Shown here: positions 16,994 through 24,166 of the stretch, in pieces
Position numbering within the stretch: position 1 is the first letter of the stretch
How the letters are laid out: the number at the start of each line of letters is the position of its first letter
Assembly: GCF_017313275.1 (NCBI RefSeq)
Contig: NZ_JAFLNM010000001.1
Span: 1,674,001-1,738,000 of the forward strand
DNA from: Flagellimonas profundi
GTDB taxonomy: Bacteria > Bacteroidota > Bacteroidia > Flavobacteriales > Flavobacteriaceae
Direction: 5' to 3'
DNA length: 64,000 nt
Notes under the pieces: generated by a model
Seen by the model: only the letters and a program-made list of their open reading frames with translations
The model's database searches: none
What the model was told of the DNA's origin: nothing
Translations under genes and position numbers: made by a program

Positions 16994-17461
16994 ATGAAAC
17001 TCACCAATTTTTTTTTTATAATCCTTACCGTTGTTGCTTCCACTGTTTTTGTTAGCTGCAGCAAAGATGATGATACTTTCGCAAGGGTATCCGTTAATGG
17101 AACCGAGATAATGGCCACCCCATCCGATTTTGTCGTAGGGGATCGTTCGGATTTTAATGGCGATGTTGATGCAAGCTTTAAGGGCAATGGTGGTTCTGCT
17201 GTCCGTGTGTTCAGTTGGAACAACAATCTAACCACTGCCGATTATAATGCTGACATAACAGCCACATCAGAAGGAAGTTTTCAAATTATCGTCCGAGATG
17301 CAGATGCTACTGTTGTTTTGGACAGGACTATTCAAGGCGGCACTGAGCCCGACAGTATTGATGGGGTAACTTCAGCAGGCGTTTCAGGAATATGGACTGT
17401 AACCATTGAAGTGAACAATTTTAATGGTGATGGCAGTTTTTCTTTGAGCGAGGGAAATTAG
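16994..17461 (+). CDS. Small lipoprotein of unknown function
   Basis: 155 residues with a lipoprotein signal (STVFVSC, Cys22). The mature part (about 27-155) is a beta-rich, Asp/Asn/Gly-rich single domain with regular strands such as FQIIVRDADATVVLDRTI and GIWTVTIEVNNFNGDGSFSLS. I recognise no family. It stands alone between an IS110 remnant and a terminator, and shares an upstream motif with the DUF4382 lipoprotein gene, so both may belong to one regulon. Confidence 0.7.
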   Translation: MKLTNFFFIILTVVASTVFVSCSKDDDTFARVSVNGTEIMATPSDFVVGDRSDFNGDVDASFKGNGGSAVRVFSWNNNLTTADYNADITATSEGSFQIIVRDADATVVLDRTIQGGTEPDSIDGVTSAGVSGIWTVTIEVNNFNGDGSFSLSEGN

Positions 17462-17488
17462 TTTCTGAAACTGTAAAATTTATAAAAG

Positions 17489-17509
17489 CCCCTTTTCTGG
17501 GGATTTTTT
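17489..17509 (+). terminator. Terminator after the small lipoprotein gene
   Basis: CCCC (17489-17492), six-base loop, GGGG (17499-17502), then A and six T. Short stem but correctly placed 28 bp after the stop. Confidence 0.55.
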
Positions 17510-17929
17510 GTTTTTGAATTAACTTGAACTGTTCTGAAAGACAAACATTTTTCGTAACCATATACCCTTATTGTAATAACCATTTGATTTAATTCATACT
17601 AAAAAATTTAATTTTTAACAGAGTATATAACAGTTACCTTCGAAACGGTTTTATGCCGTCCCTTGTCCGAGAAAATAGTGCGAGCTTAACTTTCGGGAAT
17701 ATTGGTAAGAAAATAAAAGTTATAAGGCAAAATTCAAGCGTTGGTGCCTGATGTGATTTATAATGGTTTCAAAAGCGCTCCTTGGGAACCCAATGGTTGC
17801 CCTTACCATGCAATAGACAAGTTTAAGAATTTTGGCCCAAGAGCACACTGTTCATTAATTTGTTTATAACACACCGTCGACAAAGCCCCTACCCCATTGA
17901 CTTTCTTCCTGGAAAAAACTAACTTCATT
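17510..17929. other. Gene-free stretch
   Basis: No frame of useful length or recognisable pattern, and no clear promoter. Likely remnant sequence between the lipoprotein gene and the AbiE region. Confidence 0.45.
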
Positions 17930-18002
17930 ACATGGTAAACATCGGTGTTCATAATTCACTCGAAATGTCTAAATAGCTCATGAACACCGATGTTTACCAT
18001 GT
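17930..18002. repeat. Perfect 23-bp inverted repeat with 27-bp spacer
   Basis: The arm 17930-17952 (begins ACATGGTAAACATCGG) is the exact reverse complement of 17980-18002. No T run follows, so it is not an ordinary terminator. It lies 143 bp upstream of the AbiE antitoxin gene. Confidence 0.9.
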
Positions 18003-18012
18003 GGAAAATTTG

Positions 18013-18046
18013 CCTAGTGCTGTTGGTCTTGACCAACAGCACTAGG
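18013..18046. repeat. Perfect 16-bp inverted repeat with 2-bp centre
   Basis: CCTAGTGCTGTTGGTC (18013-18028), TT, and its exact reverse complement (18031-18046). Ten bases right of the 17930-18002 repeat and unrelated to it in sequence. Confidence 0.9.
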
Positions 18047-18099
18047 TTTACACCTTCCATCTTTTGTGATTTTCACTCTTGTCTCCCCAAAAATTTATT

Positions 18100-18128
18100 C
18101 GTCACATTTTTTTACTAAATTTGTGACG
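18100..18128 (+). promoter_or_regulatory. AbiE promoter with embedded inverted-repeat operator
   Basis: TAAATTTG (18116-18123) is an exact TAnnTTTG box 21 bp before the antitoxin ATG. It is bracketed by CGTCACA (18100-18106) and its complement TGTGACG (18122-18128), and a further GTGAC lies at 18137. An AbiEi antitoxin bound here would cover the core promoter, as expected for autorepression. Confidence 0.6.
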
Positions 18129-18144
18129 GAAAATAAGTGACAAA

Positions 18145-18759
18145 ATGCCCATACCCACTGAAAAACTTATAAAAAATTCAATTTCGAACCATAAGCGTGG
18201 AAAAATTTTTTTCCCGAAAAACTTTTCCAAATTCGGTACATCTGAAGCGATAAGGCAAGCATTGAAAAGGTTAGAGGACAAAGGTTTTTTGATCCGATTG
18301 GCCCAAGGCATTTATCTATATCCCAAAGAACACAAGCTACTTGGGACGTTATATCCGTCTTTGGAAGAAATTGCCAAAGCAATCTCTAAAAGGGATAAGG
18401 CCAGAATTATTCCCACTGGGATTCAGGCACTCAACCAACTGGGGCTTTCCACACAGGTACCTTTGAATTTAGTTTACTTAACGGACGGAACTTCCCGTAC
18501 CATATCCGTTGGGGAAAATACAATAAAGTTTAAAAAGGCTTCCCCTAAAATTCTAGCCGTCAAGAGTGAGACCAATATCCTTATCATGCAAGCCCTGCGC
18601 CAATTGGGCAAACACAATATAGATGACAAAACCTTGGAAAAAATAAATATGATACTCCAAAAGGTTGACAGAGAATCAATAGTTCATGATATGAAACTAG
18701 CTCCTGTTTGGATTTCTGAAATTATGCAAAATTCACTATCAAAAAGGGAACCGACATGA
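18145..18759 (+). CDS. abiEi: AbiEi-type antitoxin (DUF6088), transcriptional repressor
   Basis: 204 residues. The N-terminal winged helix is clear (EAIRQALKRLEDKGFLIRLAQGIYLYPK, about 33-61), followed by the antitoxin domain in which a substrate-like region reads IIPTGIQALNQLGLSTQVPLNLVYLTDG. This is the antitoxin and autorepressor of type IV AbiE systems. The stop overlaps the toxin start by 4 bp, the usual coupling. The basic N-terminus (KLIKNSISNHKRGKIF) fits DNA binding. Confidence 0.88.
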   Translation: MPIPTEKLIKNSISNHKRGKIFFPKNFSKFGTSEAIRQALKRLEDKGFLIRLAQGIYLYPKEHKLLGTLYPSLEEIAKAISKRDKARIIPTGIQALNQLGLSTQVPLNLVYLTDGTSRTISVGENTIKFKKASPKILAVKSETNILIMQALRQLGKHNIDDKTLEKINMILQKVDRESIVHDMKLAPVWISEIMQNSLSKREPT

Positions 18760-19754
18760 AGGAATGGTTTGATTTATCCGAACAGGACAGAAGAGAAGTG
18801 ATTGTTCAAACAAGTATTTTAAAAGGCCTTCCACAGGCGGCCATAGAAAAGGATTGGTGGGTGGTCGCTGTCCTTCGCACCCTATTCGAAACCAAATATT
18901 CAAACCACCTGGTTTTCAAAGGAGGTACATCCTTGAGCAAAGCATGGAGACTTATTGAGCGCTTTTCGGAGGACATAGATCTGGGTATGGATAAATCCTT
19001 TTTTGAATTTGAGGGAGATCTTTCCCGAAAACAGGTTAAAAAACTTAGAAAGGCATCATGCAAGTTTGTGAGCGAGATACTGCCGCAAGATTTAGAGGAT
19101 AAGCTTCATGAAATGGGCATCAAGGATTTTACCATCCATGTCCGCGATTTTGAAGAATCAGATACTGATCCCTTGGCCATTGAAATCCGCTATAAGTCAT
19201 TGGTCGACAAGGTTCCCTATTTAGAACCAAGAATACTGGTTGAAATAAGCTCCAGGTCACTTCGGGGACCCTTTGAAAATAGAGAAGTTATATCGTTTAT
19301 TGGGGAAATGTACAGAGGCCTATCCTTTGCTGATAAAGCCGTTAATATACCCACAGTTTTGCCTCAACGCACATTTTTGGAAAAACTGTTCCTATTGCAT
19401 GAGGAATTTCAGAAACCAAAAGAACGGGGACCAATAAGAGGTCATCGAATGACAAGGCATTTATATGATGTATCCAGAATGATGGATACAGGATTTGGGG
19501 AATCGGCAATAAAGGACAAAGCATTGTACGACAAAATTGTGGCACACCGAGAAGTATATGCACGAATATCTTGGATCGATTATTCAAAGCATGGTTATGA
19601 AACTTTGAATTTCATTCCACCTGAAGAAGTTATGGCAGAATGGGAAGAAGATTATGCGGAGATGAAAGAGAGCATGTTCTATGGTAAAACGGAAAGCTTT
19701 AAAGATTTAATCAACAAGCTGACCGGCTTGAGAGATAGGTTTAATTCAGCCTAG
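18756..19754 (+). CDS. abiEii: AbiEii/AbiGii-type nucleotidyltransferase toxin
   Basis: 332 residues. DNA-polymerase-beta-like nucleotidyltransferase with the AbiEii signatures AIEKDWWVVAVLR (about 28-40), FKGGTSLSKAW (motif I, about 54-64) and FSEDIDLGMD (the metal-binding acidic pair, about 70-79). Proteins of this group act on nucleotides or tRNA and give abortive infection when phage attack. All three motifs are intact, so the toxin is probably active. It sits 238 bp from the end of a convergent integrase gene. Confidence 0.92.
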   Translation: MKEWFDLSEQDRREVIVQTSILKGLPQAAIEKDWWVVAVLRTLFETKYSNHLVFKGGTSLSKAWRLIERFSEDIDLGMDKSFFEFEGDLSRKQVKKLRKASCKFVSEILPQDLEDKLHEMGIKDFTIHVRDFEESDTDPLAIEIRYKSLVDKVPYLEPRILVEISSRSLRGPFENREVISFIGEMYRGLSFADKAVNIPTVLPQRTFLEKLFLLHEEFQKPKERGPIRGHRMTRHLYDVSRMMDTGFGESAIKDKALYDKIVAHREVYARISWIDYSKHGYETLNFIPPEEVMAEWEEDYAEMKESMFYGKTESFKDLINKLTGLRDRFNSA

Positions 19755-19991
19755 TTCATTTTGATTCCAATTGTTCTCAAATAGCCCAGAAACAGGACTC
19801 AAATGTTAAAGTAGCGTTGAAGTAGAGTCCCTTTCCGCGACAGCTGACTTTTGACCCCTTGAAACTAAGTGTCCTGTCTTATCTGTTGAAGTCGAACTGC
19901 ATTCGATATTGCGCATAAAACAACCCGCTCATCAGCAAAAACTGCTTTCCTGAAAGGTATTCTAAATAGAAATAACAATACCCCTACAGCT

Positions 19992-21266
19992 CTACCGTAC
20001 AATTCTCAAATTGGGAACCCCACTGTTATCTTGAATTTTATGGCTGCTCTCATCCAATATGTTTTTCAATTGGGCCATGTCCTTACTGATTTTCTTTTCC
20101 ACCACCCTTGCATACTTTTGGGTCGTGGAAAGCTTGGTATGCCCCAAGAGCTTGGAAACGGTCTCTATGGGTACGTCGTTCATAAGGGTGATTGTTGTTG
20201 CAAAGGTATGTCTGGCCACATGGAACGTTAGGTGCTTATCAATATTTGCCCTTTGTGCAATGATCTTTAGGTATTGGTTCACCTTTTGATTTGAGTACAC
20301 AGGAAGAACAATATCTTCATTTTTGGGAAAATCCGCATACTTCTCCAAGATTTTCTTGGCTTTGGTCAATAGGGGGACCTTGACTTCGGTCTTGGTCTTT
20401 TGGCGCTTTACATCGATCCATAGTTCCCCATCGATGCCGGATACGATACCGTTGGGTTTGAGAAGTTTGATCTCAATGTAGCTGAGTCCTGTATAGCATG
20501 CAAAAAGGAAAATATCGCGGACCAGTTCCATCCCCTTTTCCTCGAATTTCAATTGGCCCAGTGCCAAGATTTCCTCCTCTTCCAGAAAAGCACTGTCATA
20601 ATCCTCCATTTTCACTTTATAGAGGTTGAAGGGATTCTTGGGGATGCAATCAAATTTATAGGCCATGGTCACCAATTTCTTGAACCGTAGCATATGTTTC
20701 ATGATGCCATTGTTGTTCAATGTTTGGAACGACTTGATGGGTTCGCAGTTCCGCAGGAAGTTTTCAAATTCAATCAAAAAGGCATAGTCAATGGAGGCCA
20801 ACCCAATATCGGGCACCCGATATTTTTTGCCAATGAAACGTTTCAGGTAGGTCTCTGTAGAAGAATAGTTCTTGACTGTCCCTTTGGCCAGTTTGGGCAA
20901 CTCATAGGTTCGGTTATACTCCAAAAGGTCCAATAGGGTGAGCATCACCTTGTCCTTCCCCAGATATCTAAGCTTGATGGATTGTGCCGTTATAAAGTTG
21001 CTCTCCGCACAGAGTTGTCGATGGCATTCCAGTAATTTTGCCCGGACGTCGTCCAAATATTTGTTGACAACAACGGATTCACTGGCCCTATGGTCCATTT
21101 TTCCCAAAATAGGACACCATCGTTCTTCAAAAGTTGATCGATGGACACTGAGATCTGCATTTTTTCCTTTACATCTGATTCGGACATAAATTGGAAAACG
21201 TCCATCTTTTTTTCTTCCTGATTTTTTCAGCCAAAAACTGATACTGAAGGCGTTAGAGGTATTCAT
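19992..21266 (-). CDS. Tyrosine recombinase, Bacteroidota conjugative-element type (IntDOT-like)
   Basis: 424 residues. N-terminal arm-binding domain (about 5-90), SAM-like core-binding domain (about 105-215) and catalytic domain (about 225-400). Catalytic residues: H349-x-x-R352 in HVARH, H376 in GHTKLS and nucleophile Y385 in TTQKYAR. The first arginine of the RHRY set is replaced: the TGLR motif reads TGLS (S262), as in IntDOT of CTnDOT, in which a serine takes this place. The gene lies 223 bp from the 3' end of tRNA-Pro, the common target for such elements. No transfer or excision genes are visible next to it. Confidence 0.93.
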   Translation of the reverse strand: MNTSNAFSISFWLKKSGRKKDGRFPIYVRIRCKGKNADLSVHRSTFEERWCPILGKMDHRASESVVVNKYLDDVRAKLLECHRQLCAESNFITAQSIKLRYLGKDKVMLTLLDLLEYNRTYELPKLAKGTVKNYSSTETYLKRFIGKKYRVPDIGLASIDYAFLIEFENFLRNCEPIKSFQTLNNNGIMKHMLRFKKLVTMAYKFDCIPKNPFNLYKVKMEDYDSAFLEEEEILALGQLKFEEKGMELVRDIFLFACYTGLSYIEIKLLKPNGIVSGIDGELWIDVKRQKTKTEVKVPLLTKAKKILEKYADFPKNEDIVLPVYSNQKVNQYLKIIAQRANIDKHLTFHVARHTFATTITLMNDVPIETVSKLLGHTKLSTTQKYARVVEKKISKDMAQLKNILDESSHKIQDNSGVPNLRIVR

Positions 21267-21415
21267 GTGTTCTCGCTTTAAGTTAAACTTTGGATTAAGC
21301 GAAAGTCAAATCACACGAAAAATCAATTACGGAAGTACAATTTAGGGAATTTTTCCCGACAAAAATAGGACACTCTATAGGACATCCTCATCGATGGTTT
21401 CAGATGGAAATAAAA

Positions 21416-21445
21416 AAAACCAGAAAAAATTAATTTTCTGGTTTT
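21416..21445 (-). terminator. Terminator downstream of tRNA-Pro
   Basis: AAAACCAGAAAA (21416-21427) pairs with TTTTCTGGTTTT (21434-21445); on the minus strand it follows the tRNA 3' end by about 44 bp and is trailed by T-rich sequence. Confidence 0.65.
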
Positions 21446-21488
21446 CAATTAATTAAGGTTTTACTTAGTGTCATAAAACCATGGTTCG

Positions 21489-21562
21489 TCGGGATGACTG
21501 GATTCGAACCAGCGACCACACGCACCCCATGCGTGTACGCTACCAGACTGCGCCACATCCCG
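21489..21562 (-). tRNA. tRNA-Pro (anticodon GGG)
   Basis: A 74-nt cloverleaf on the minus strand: acceptor CGGGATG pairs with CATCCCG, D arm GCGC/GCGT, anticodon stem CACGC/GCGTG with loop ATGGGGT (anticodon GGG), T arm with GGTTCGAATCC, discriminator A; CCA not encoded. Its 3' end faces the integrase gene, making it the likely attachment target; I see no second copy of the 3' end in the window. Confidence 0.95.
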
Positions 21563-21827
21563 AAAAGGGACTGCAAAAATATAAATTTTGACAAGATTTA
21601 AACATAGAGTACTTAAAACTTTTATCGTTTTTTGGCCAACAAAGGTTTTCCGCTGTCCAGAGACATATTATCATAAAATGTTTTGCCCATTCAGAAGAAT
21701 ATCATCGGGAGCATTTAAACCATCAACAAACAGCTCTGTATATTTTTTATATGATTCCCGTCATTGTCCGCCCAAAGGAATCTTCCTAGCTTCATCAATT
21801 GAGGACACTTATAAATAGAAGGAAATA

Positions 21828-22484
21828 ATGACGACCCAGGAAGTAAACATCAACGTAACAGACGCCACCTTAGCGGGCAACCTTACCATTCCTGACAACC
21901 CCGAAGGATTGGTCATCTTCTCCCATGGGAGCGGTAGCAGTAGATTTAGCTCCAGAAACAACTTTGTGGCACATATTCTTCAAGCTAAGGGAATAGCCAC
22001 ATTACTATTTGATCTATTGACCGAGCAAGAGGACAGAATTTATCAAAATCGCTTTGATATCGATAAACTTACCAAGCGGCTAATCGAAACCACCCAATGG
22101 GCTTATCATCAACACAATACTTTAAAATTACCCATGGGATATTTTGGAGCCAGTACGGGAGCTGCTTCTGCACTTAGGGCAGCCGCCTTTTTTGGAAACT
22201 CCATAAGTGCCGTAGTTTCACGAGGTGGCAGACCCGACCTTGCCCTCAATGAACTCAATATGGTAAAAGCCCCCACCCTATTGCTAGTAGGAGGGCTTGA
22301 TACAGAGGTAATCTGGCTGAACCAAAAAGCCTATGAAAAGCTTGAGTGCCAAAAGAAAATGGAAATAGTTCCAGGAGCAACCCACCTGTTTGGAGAGCCC
22401 GGAAAGCTTGAAACAGTGGCTCACCTAGCGGCTGAGTGGTTTGATAAATGGTTTAAAACAACAAAAGAAAATGTTTCGAAATAG
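21828..22484 (+). CDS. Alpha/beta hydrolase, dienelactone-hydrolase-like
   Basis: 218 residues, cytosolic. The catalytic triad is visible: nucleophile Ser109 in GASTGA, Asp158 in GGLDTEV and His186 in GATHLF; the oxyanion-side strand reads VIFSHGSGSS. This family member is often coded next to, or fused with, a phosphoribosyltransferase, as here: the next gene overlaps by 14 bp. Substrate unknown. Confidence 0.85.
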   Translation: MTTQEVNINVTDATLAGNLTIPDNPEGLVIFSHGSGSSRFSSRNNFVAHILQAKGIATLLFDLLTEQEDRIYQNRFDIDKLTKRLIETTQWAYHQHNTLKLPMGYFGASTGAASALRAAAFFGNSISAVVSRGGRPDLALNELNMVKAPTLLLVGGLDTEVIWLNQKAYEKLECQKKMEIVPGATHLFGEPGKLETVAHLAAEWFDKWFKTTKENVSK

Positions 22485-23112
22485 AACAGATGCCGGCCTG
22501 CAATTGGCAGATAGATTACAGCAGTTTTTAAAAGAAAAGGTTGTGGTCCTCGCTATTCCTAGGGGCGGACTTCCTTTGGGAGCAATTGTTGCAGAATCCC
22601 TTCATGCCCCGTTAGATGTGGCCCTTTCAAAAAAAATAGGGCATCCGTATAATAGGGAATATGCCATTGGGGCAGTAAGTCTAGATGATATCATCCTTAG
22701 TGATTCCACCAGAATAGACCCGTCTTACATTACCAAAGAAACCGAAATCATAAGACAAAAACTAAAAAAAAGATACAACCAATATTACCAGAATAGCTCA
22801 CCTTTGGATTTAAAAGGGAAAACCGTAATTATTGTTGATGATGGGGTTGCCACCGGAAACACCATCATGATCACGGCGCAAATGGTCTATAAAAAACATC
22901 CGAAAAAAGTAGTCGTGGCTATCCCTGTTGCCCCAAGGAGTGCCATTGAAAACATGGAGTCTTCCAACTATATTGATGAAGTAATCTGCCTAGAAACACC
23001 TTATAACTTTCATGCGGTGGGACAGTTTTATAACCAATTCAGGGAGGTTTCGGATGAAGAGGCCATCCAATTATTGGAAAAAACACGTAAATCCTTTAAT
23101 TCAAAGGAGTAA
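22471..23112 (+). CDS. Phosphoribosyltransferase-domain protein
   Basis: 213 residues from the ATG at 22471. The PRPP-binding motif VDDGVATGNT (122-131) and the pyrophosphate loop AIPRGG (about 28-33) are intact. The family acts on unknown acceptors and usually pairs with a dienelactone-hydrolase-like partner. Translation is coupled to the hydrolase by overlap. Not a housekeeping purine or pyrimidine enzyme by length and flanks. Confidence 0.85.
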   Translation: MFRNRTDAGLQLADRLQQFLKEKVVVLAIPRGGLPLGAIVAESLHAPLDVALSKKIGHPYNREYAIGAVSLDDIILSDSTRIDPSYITKETEIIRQKLKKRYNQYYQNSSPLDLKGKTVIIVDDGVATGNTIMITAQMVYKKHPKKVVVAIPVAPRSAIENMESSNYIDEVICLETPYNFHAVGQFYNQFREVSDEEAIQLLEKTRKSFNSKE

Positions 23113-23140
23113 ACCCATAGACTTCTAAATTTTTACAAAA

Positions 23141-23177
23141 AATATGGTCCAAAACAAAACTTTGCTTGGACCATATT
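23141..23177. terminator. Shared terminator between convergent genes
   Basis: A perfect 12-bp stem, AATATGGTCCAA (23141-23152) with its complement (23166-23177). On the minus strand a T run follows, terminating the dodecin gene; on plus it lies 28 bp after the phosphoribosyltransferase stop. Confidence 0.75.
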
Positions 23178-23194
23178 CCTAGGAAAGAAAAACT

Positions 23195-23401
23195 TTATTC
23201 ACCGACAATACCGAAGGTAACTTTGGCATTGACACGGTATTCCGAAATTTTACCTTCCTTAACGCTAACCTGCATATCTTGGACATACACAGACTTAATG
23301 TTCCTTACCGATTTAGATGCTTCATTTATTACATTTTGAATGGCATCTTCAAAACTATCGGTAGAATTCCCTAAAATCTCAATAACTTTTAATACAGACA
23401 T
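23195..23401 (-). CDS. Dodecin (flavin-storage protein)
   Basis: 68 residues from the ATG at 23401. Matches dodecins from end to end: the start VLKVIEILGNSTDSFEDAIQ, the helix NVINEASKSVRNIKSVYV and the closing strands YRVNAKVTFGIVGE. Dodecins form twelve-subunit shells that bind flavin dimers and protect or store riboflavin compounds. The flavin-stacking residue is usually Trp at the start of the third strand; here that position appears to be a different residue (EYRVNAK), so the ligand may differ. Confidence 0.85.
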   Translation of the reverse strand: MSVLKVIEILGNSTDSFEDAIQNVINEASKSVRNIKSVYVQDMQVSVKEGKISEYRVNAKVTFGIVGE

Positions 23402-23447
23402 TGTAACCAATTTAATTGTTCATTAATGAACATTAGGAACTTACCCG

Positions 23448-23957
23448 CTACAGGAACTCACCTTTTTCATCCACTTTTACTCTCAATACCTTATCTCCAT
23501 TTTCCAATTTCAATTTGTACTTTTTGGTAACACCTTTGTTATCATAATAATGAGTAATGTAGGTATCCTTGGTGATGGTCCATTCAGGGAATCTCTCCAA
23601 AACAGCTGCTTTCACAGAGTTAGGCAGATTAATGTTCTTAAATTTTTCAGCAGTACGGATTATTTTTCCGTCCTTGTCATACGCAGCTAAAATCTTACCC
23701 TCTGGGATGTAGAAATTAATGTTGTAAACATCATAGTCATCTTGATAATACTCTGAGTTCTTTACATCGAAAGCTGCTACTTTACGTCTAAGCATTTCGA
23801 CTGGTATGGAAGCTTCTTCCTGAGTCTCAATGCTGTTCAGATACTTGTAGTTTGTGGCATACACAACTACCTCTGATAATTCCTCTGTCTTAATGATTTG
23901 AGATTGCATAGGTGCTACCAACCCCAGCACAAAAAGAACCAATAATAGCTTTTTCAT
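23448..23957 (-). CDS. Secreted PepSY-like protein
   Basis: 169 residues from the ATG at 23957 (MKKLLLVLFVLGLVAPMQSQ signal peptide); a longer reading to 24008 lacks a signal. The C-terminal part (about 95-165) has the PepSY-like pattern: NINLPNSVKAAVLERFPEWTITKDTYITHYYDNKG and KYKLKLENGDKVLRVKVDEKGEF. Such proteins are sometimes mislabelled as nicotinate-nucleotide adenylyltransferase; no nucleotide-binding motif is present. Periplasmic, function unknown. Confidence 0.75.
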   Translation of the reverse strand: MKKLLLVLFVLGLVAPMQSQIIKTEELSEVVVYATNYKYLNSIETQEEASIPVEMLRRKVAAFDVKNSEYYQDDYDVYNINFYIPEGKILAAYDKDGKIIRTAEKFKNINLPNSVKAAVLERFPEWTITKDTYITHYYDNKGVTKKYKLKLENGDKVLRVKVDEKGEFL

Positions 23958-24166
23958 GATCTTAATGTTTAAGTTAATAACCTTACGAAAAGGATCTTGG
24001 AGCTCCATTTTTCACAAGCAACACAATTTACCTTACTATTATCTGGTTTACAATGATTTAAATCAGTTAAACACCTTTTTCTCTCACTGCTCTTGGTATT
24101 ATGCTGATTATGAAAAAGAACCGAATTACTGGAGTTTGAAAAGTATACGCAGTTTGTGTTGATTTA

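Noticed and set aside
21588..21818. 76-codon frame between tRNA-Pro and the hydrolase gene
   Set aside because: TTG start, no similarity to a known family and unusual composition; more likely non-coding.
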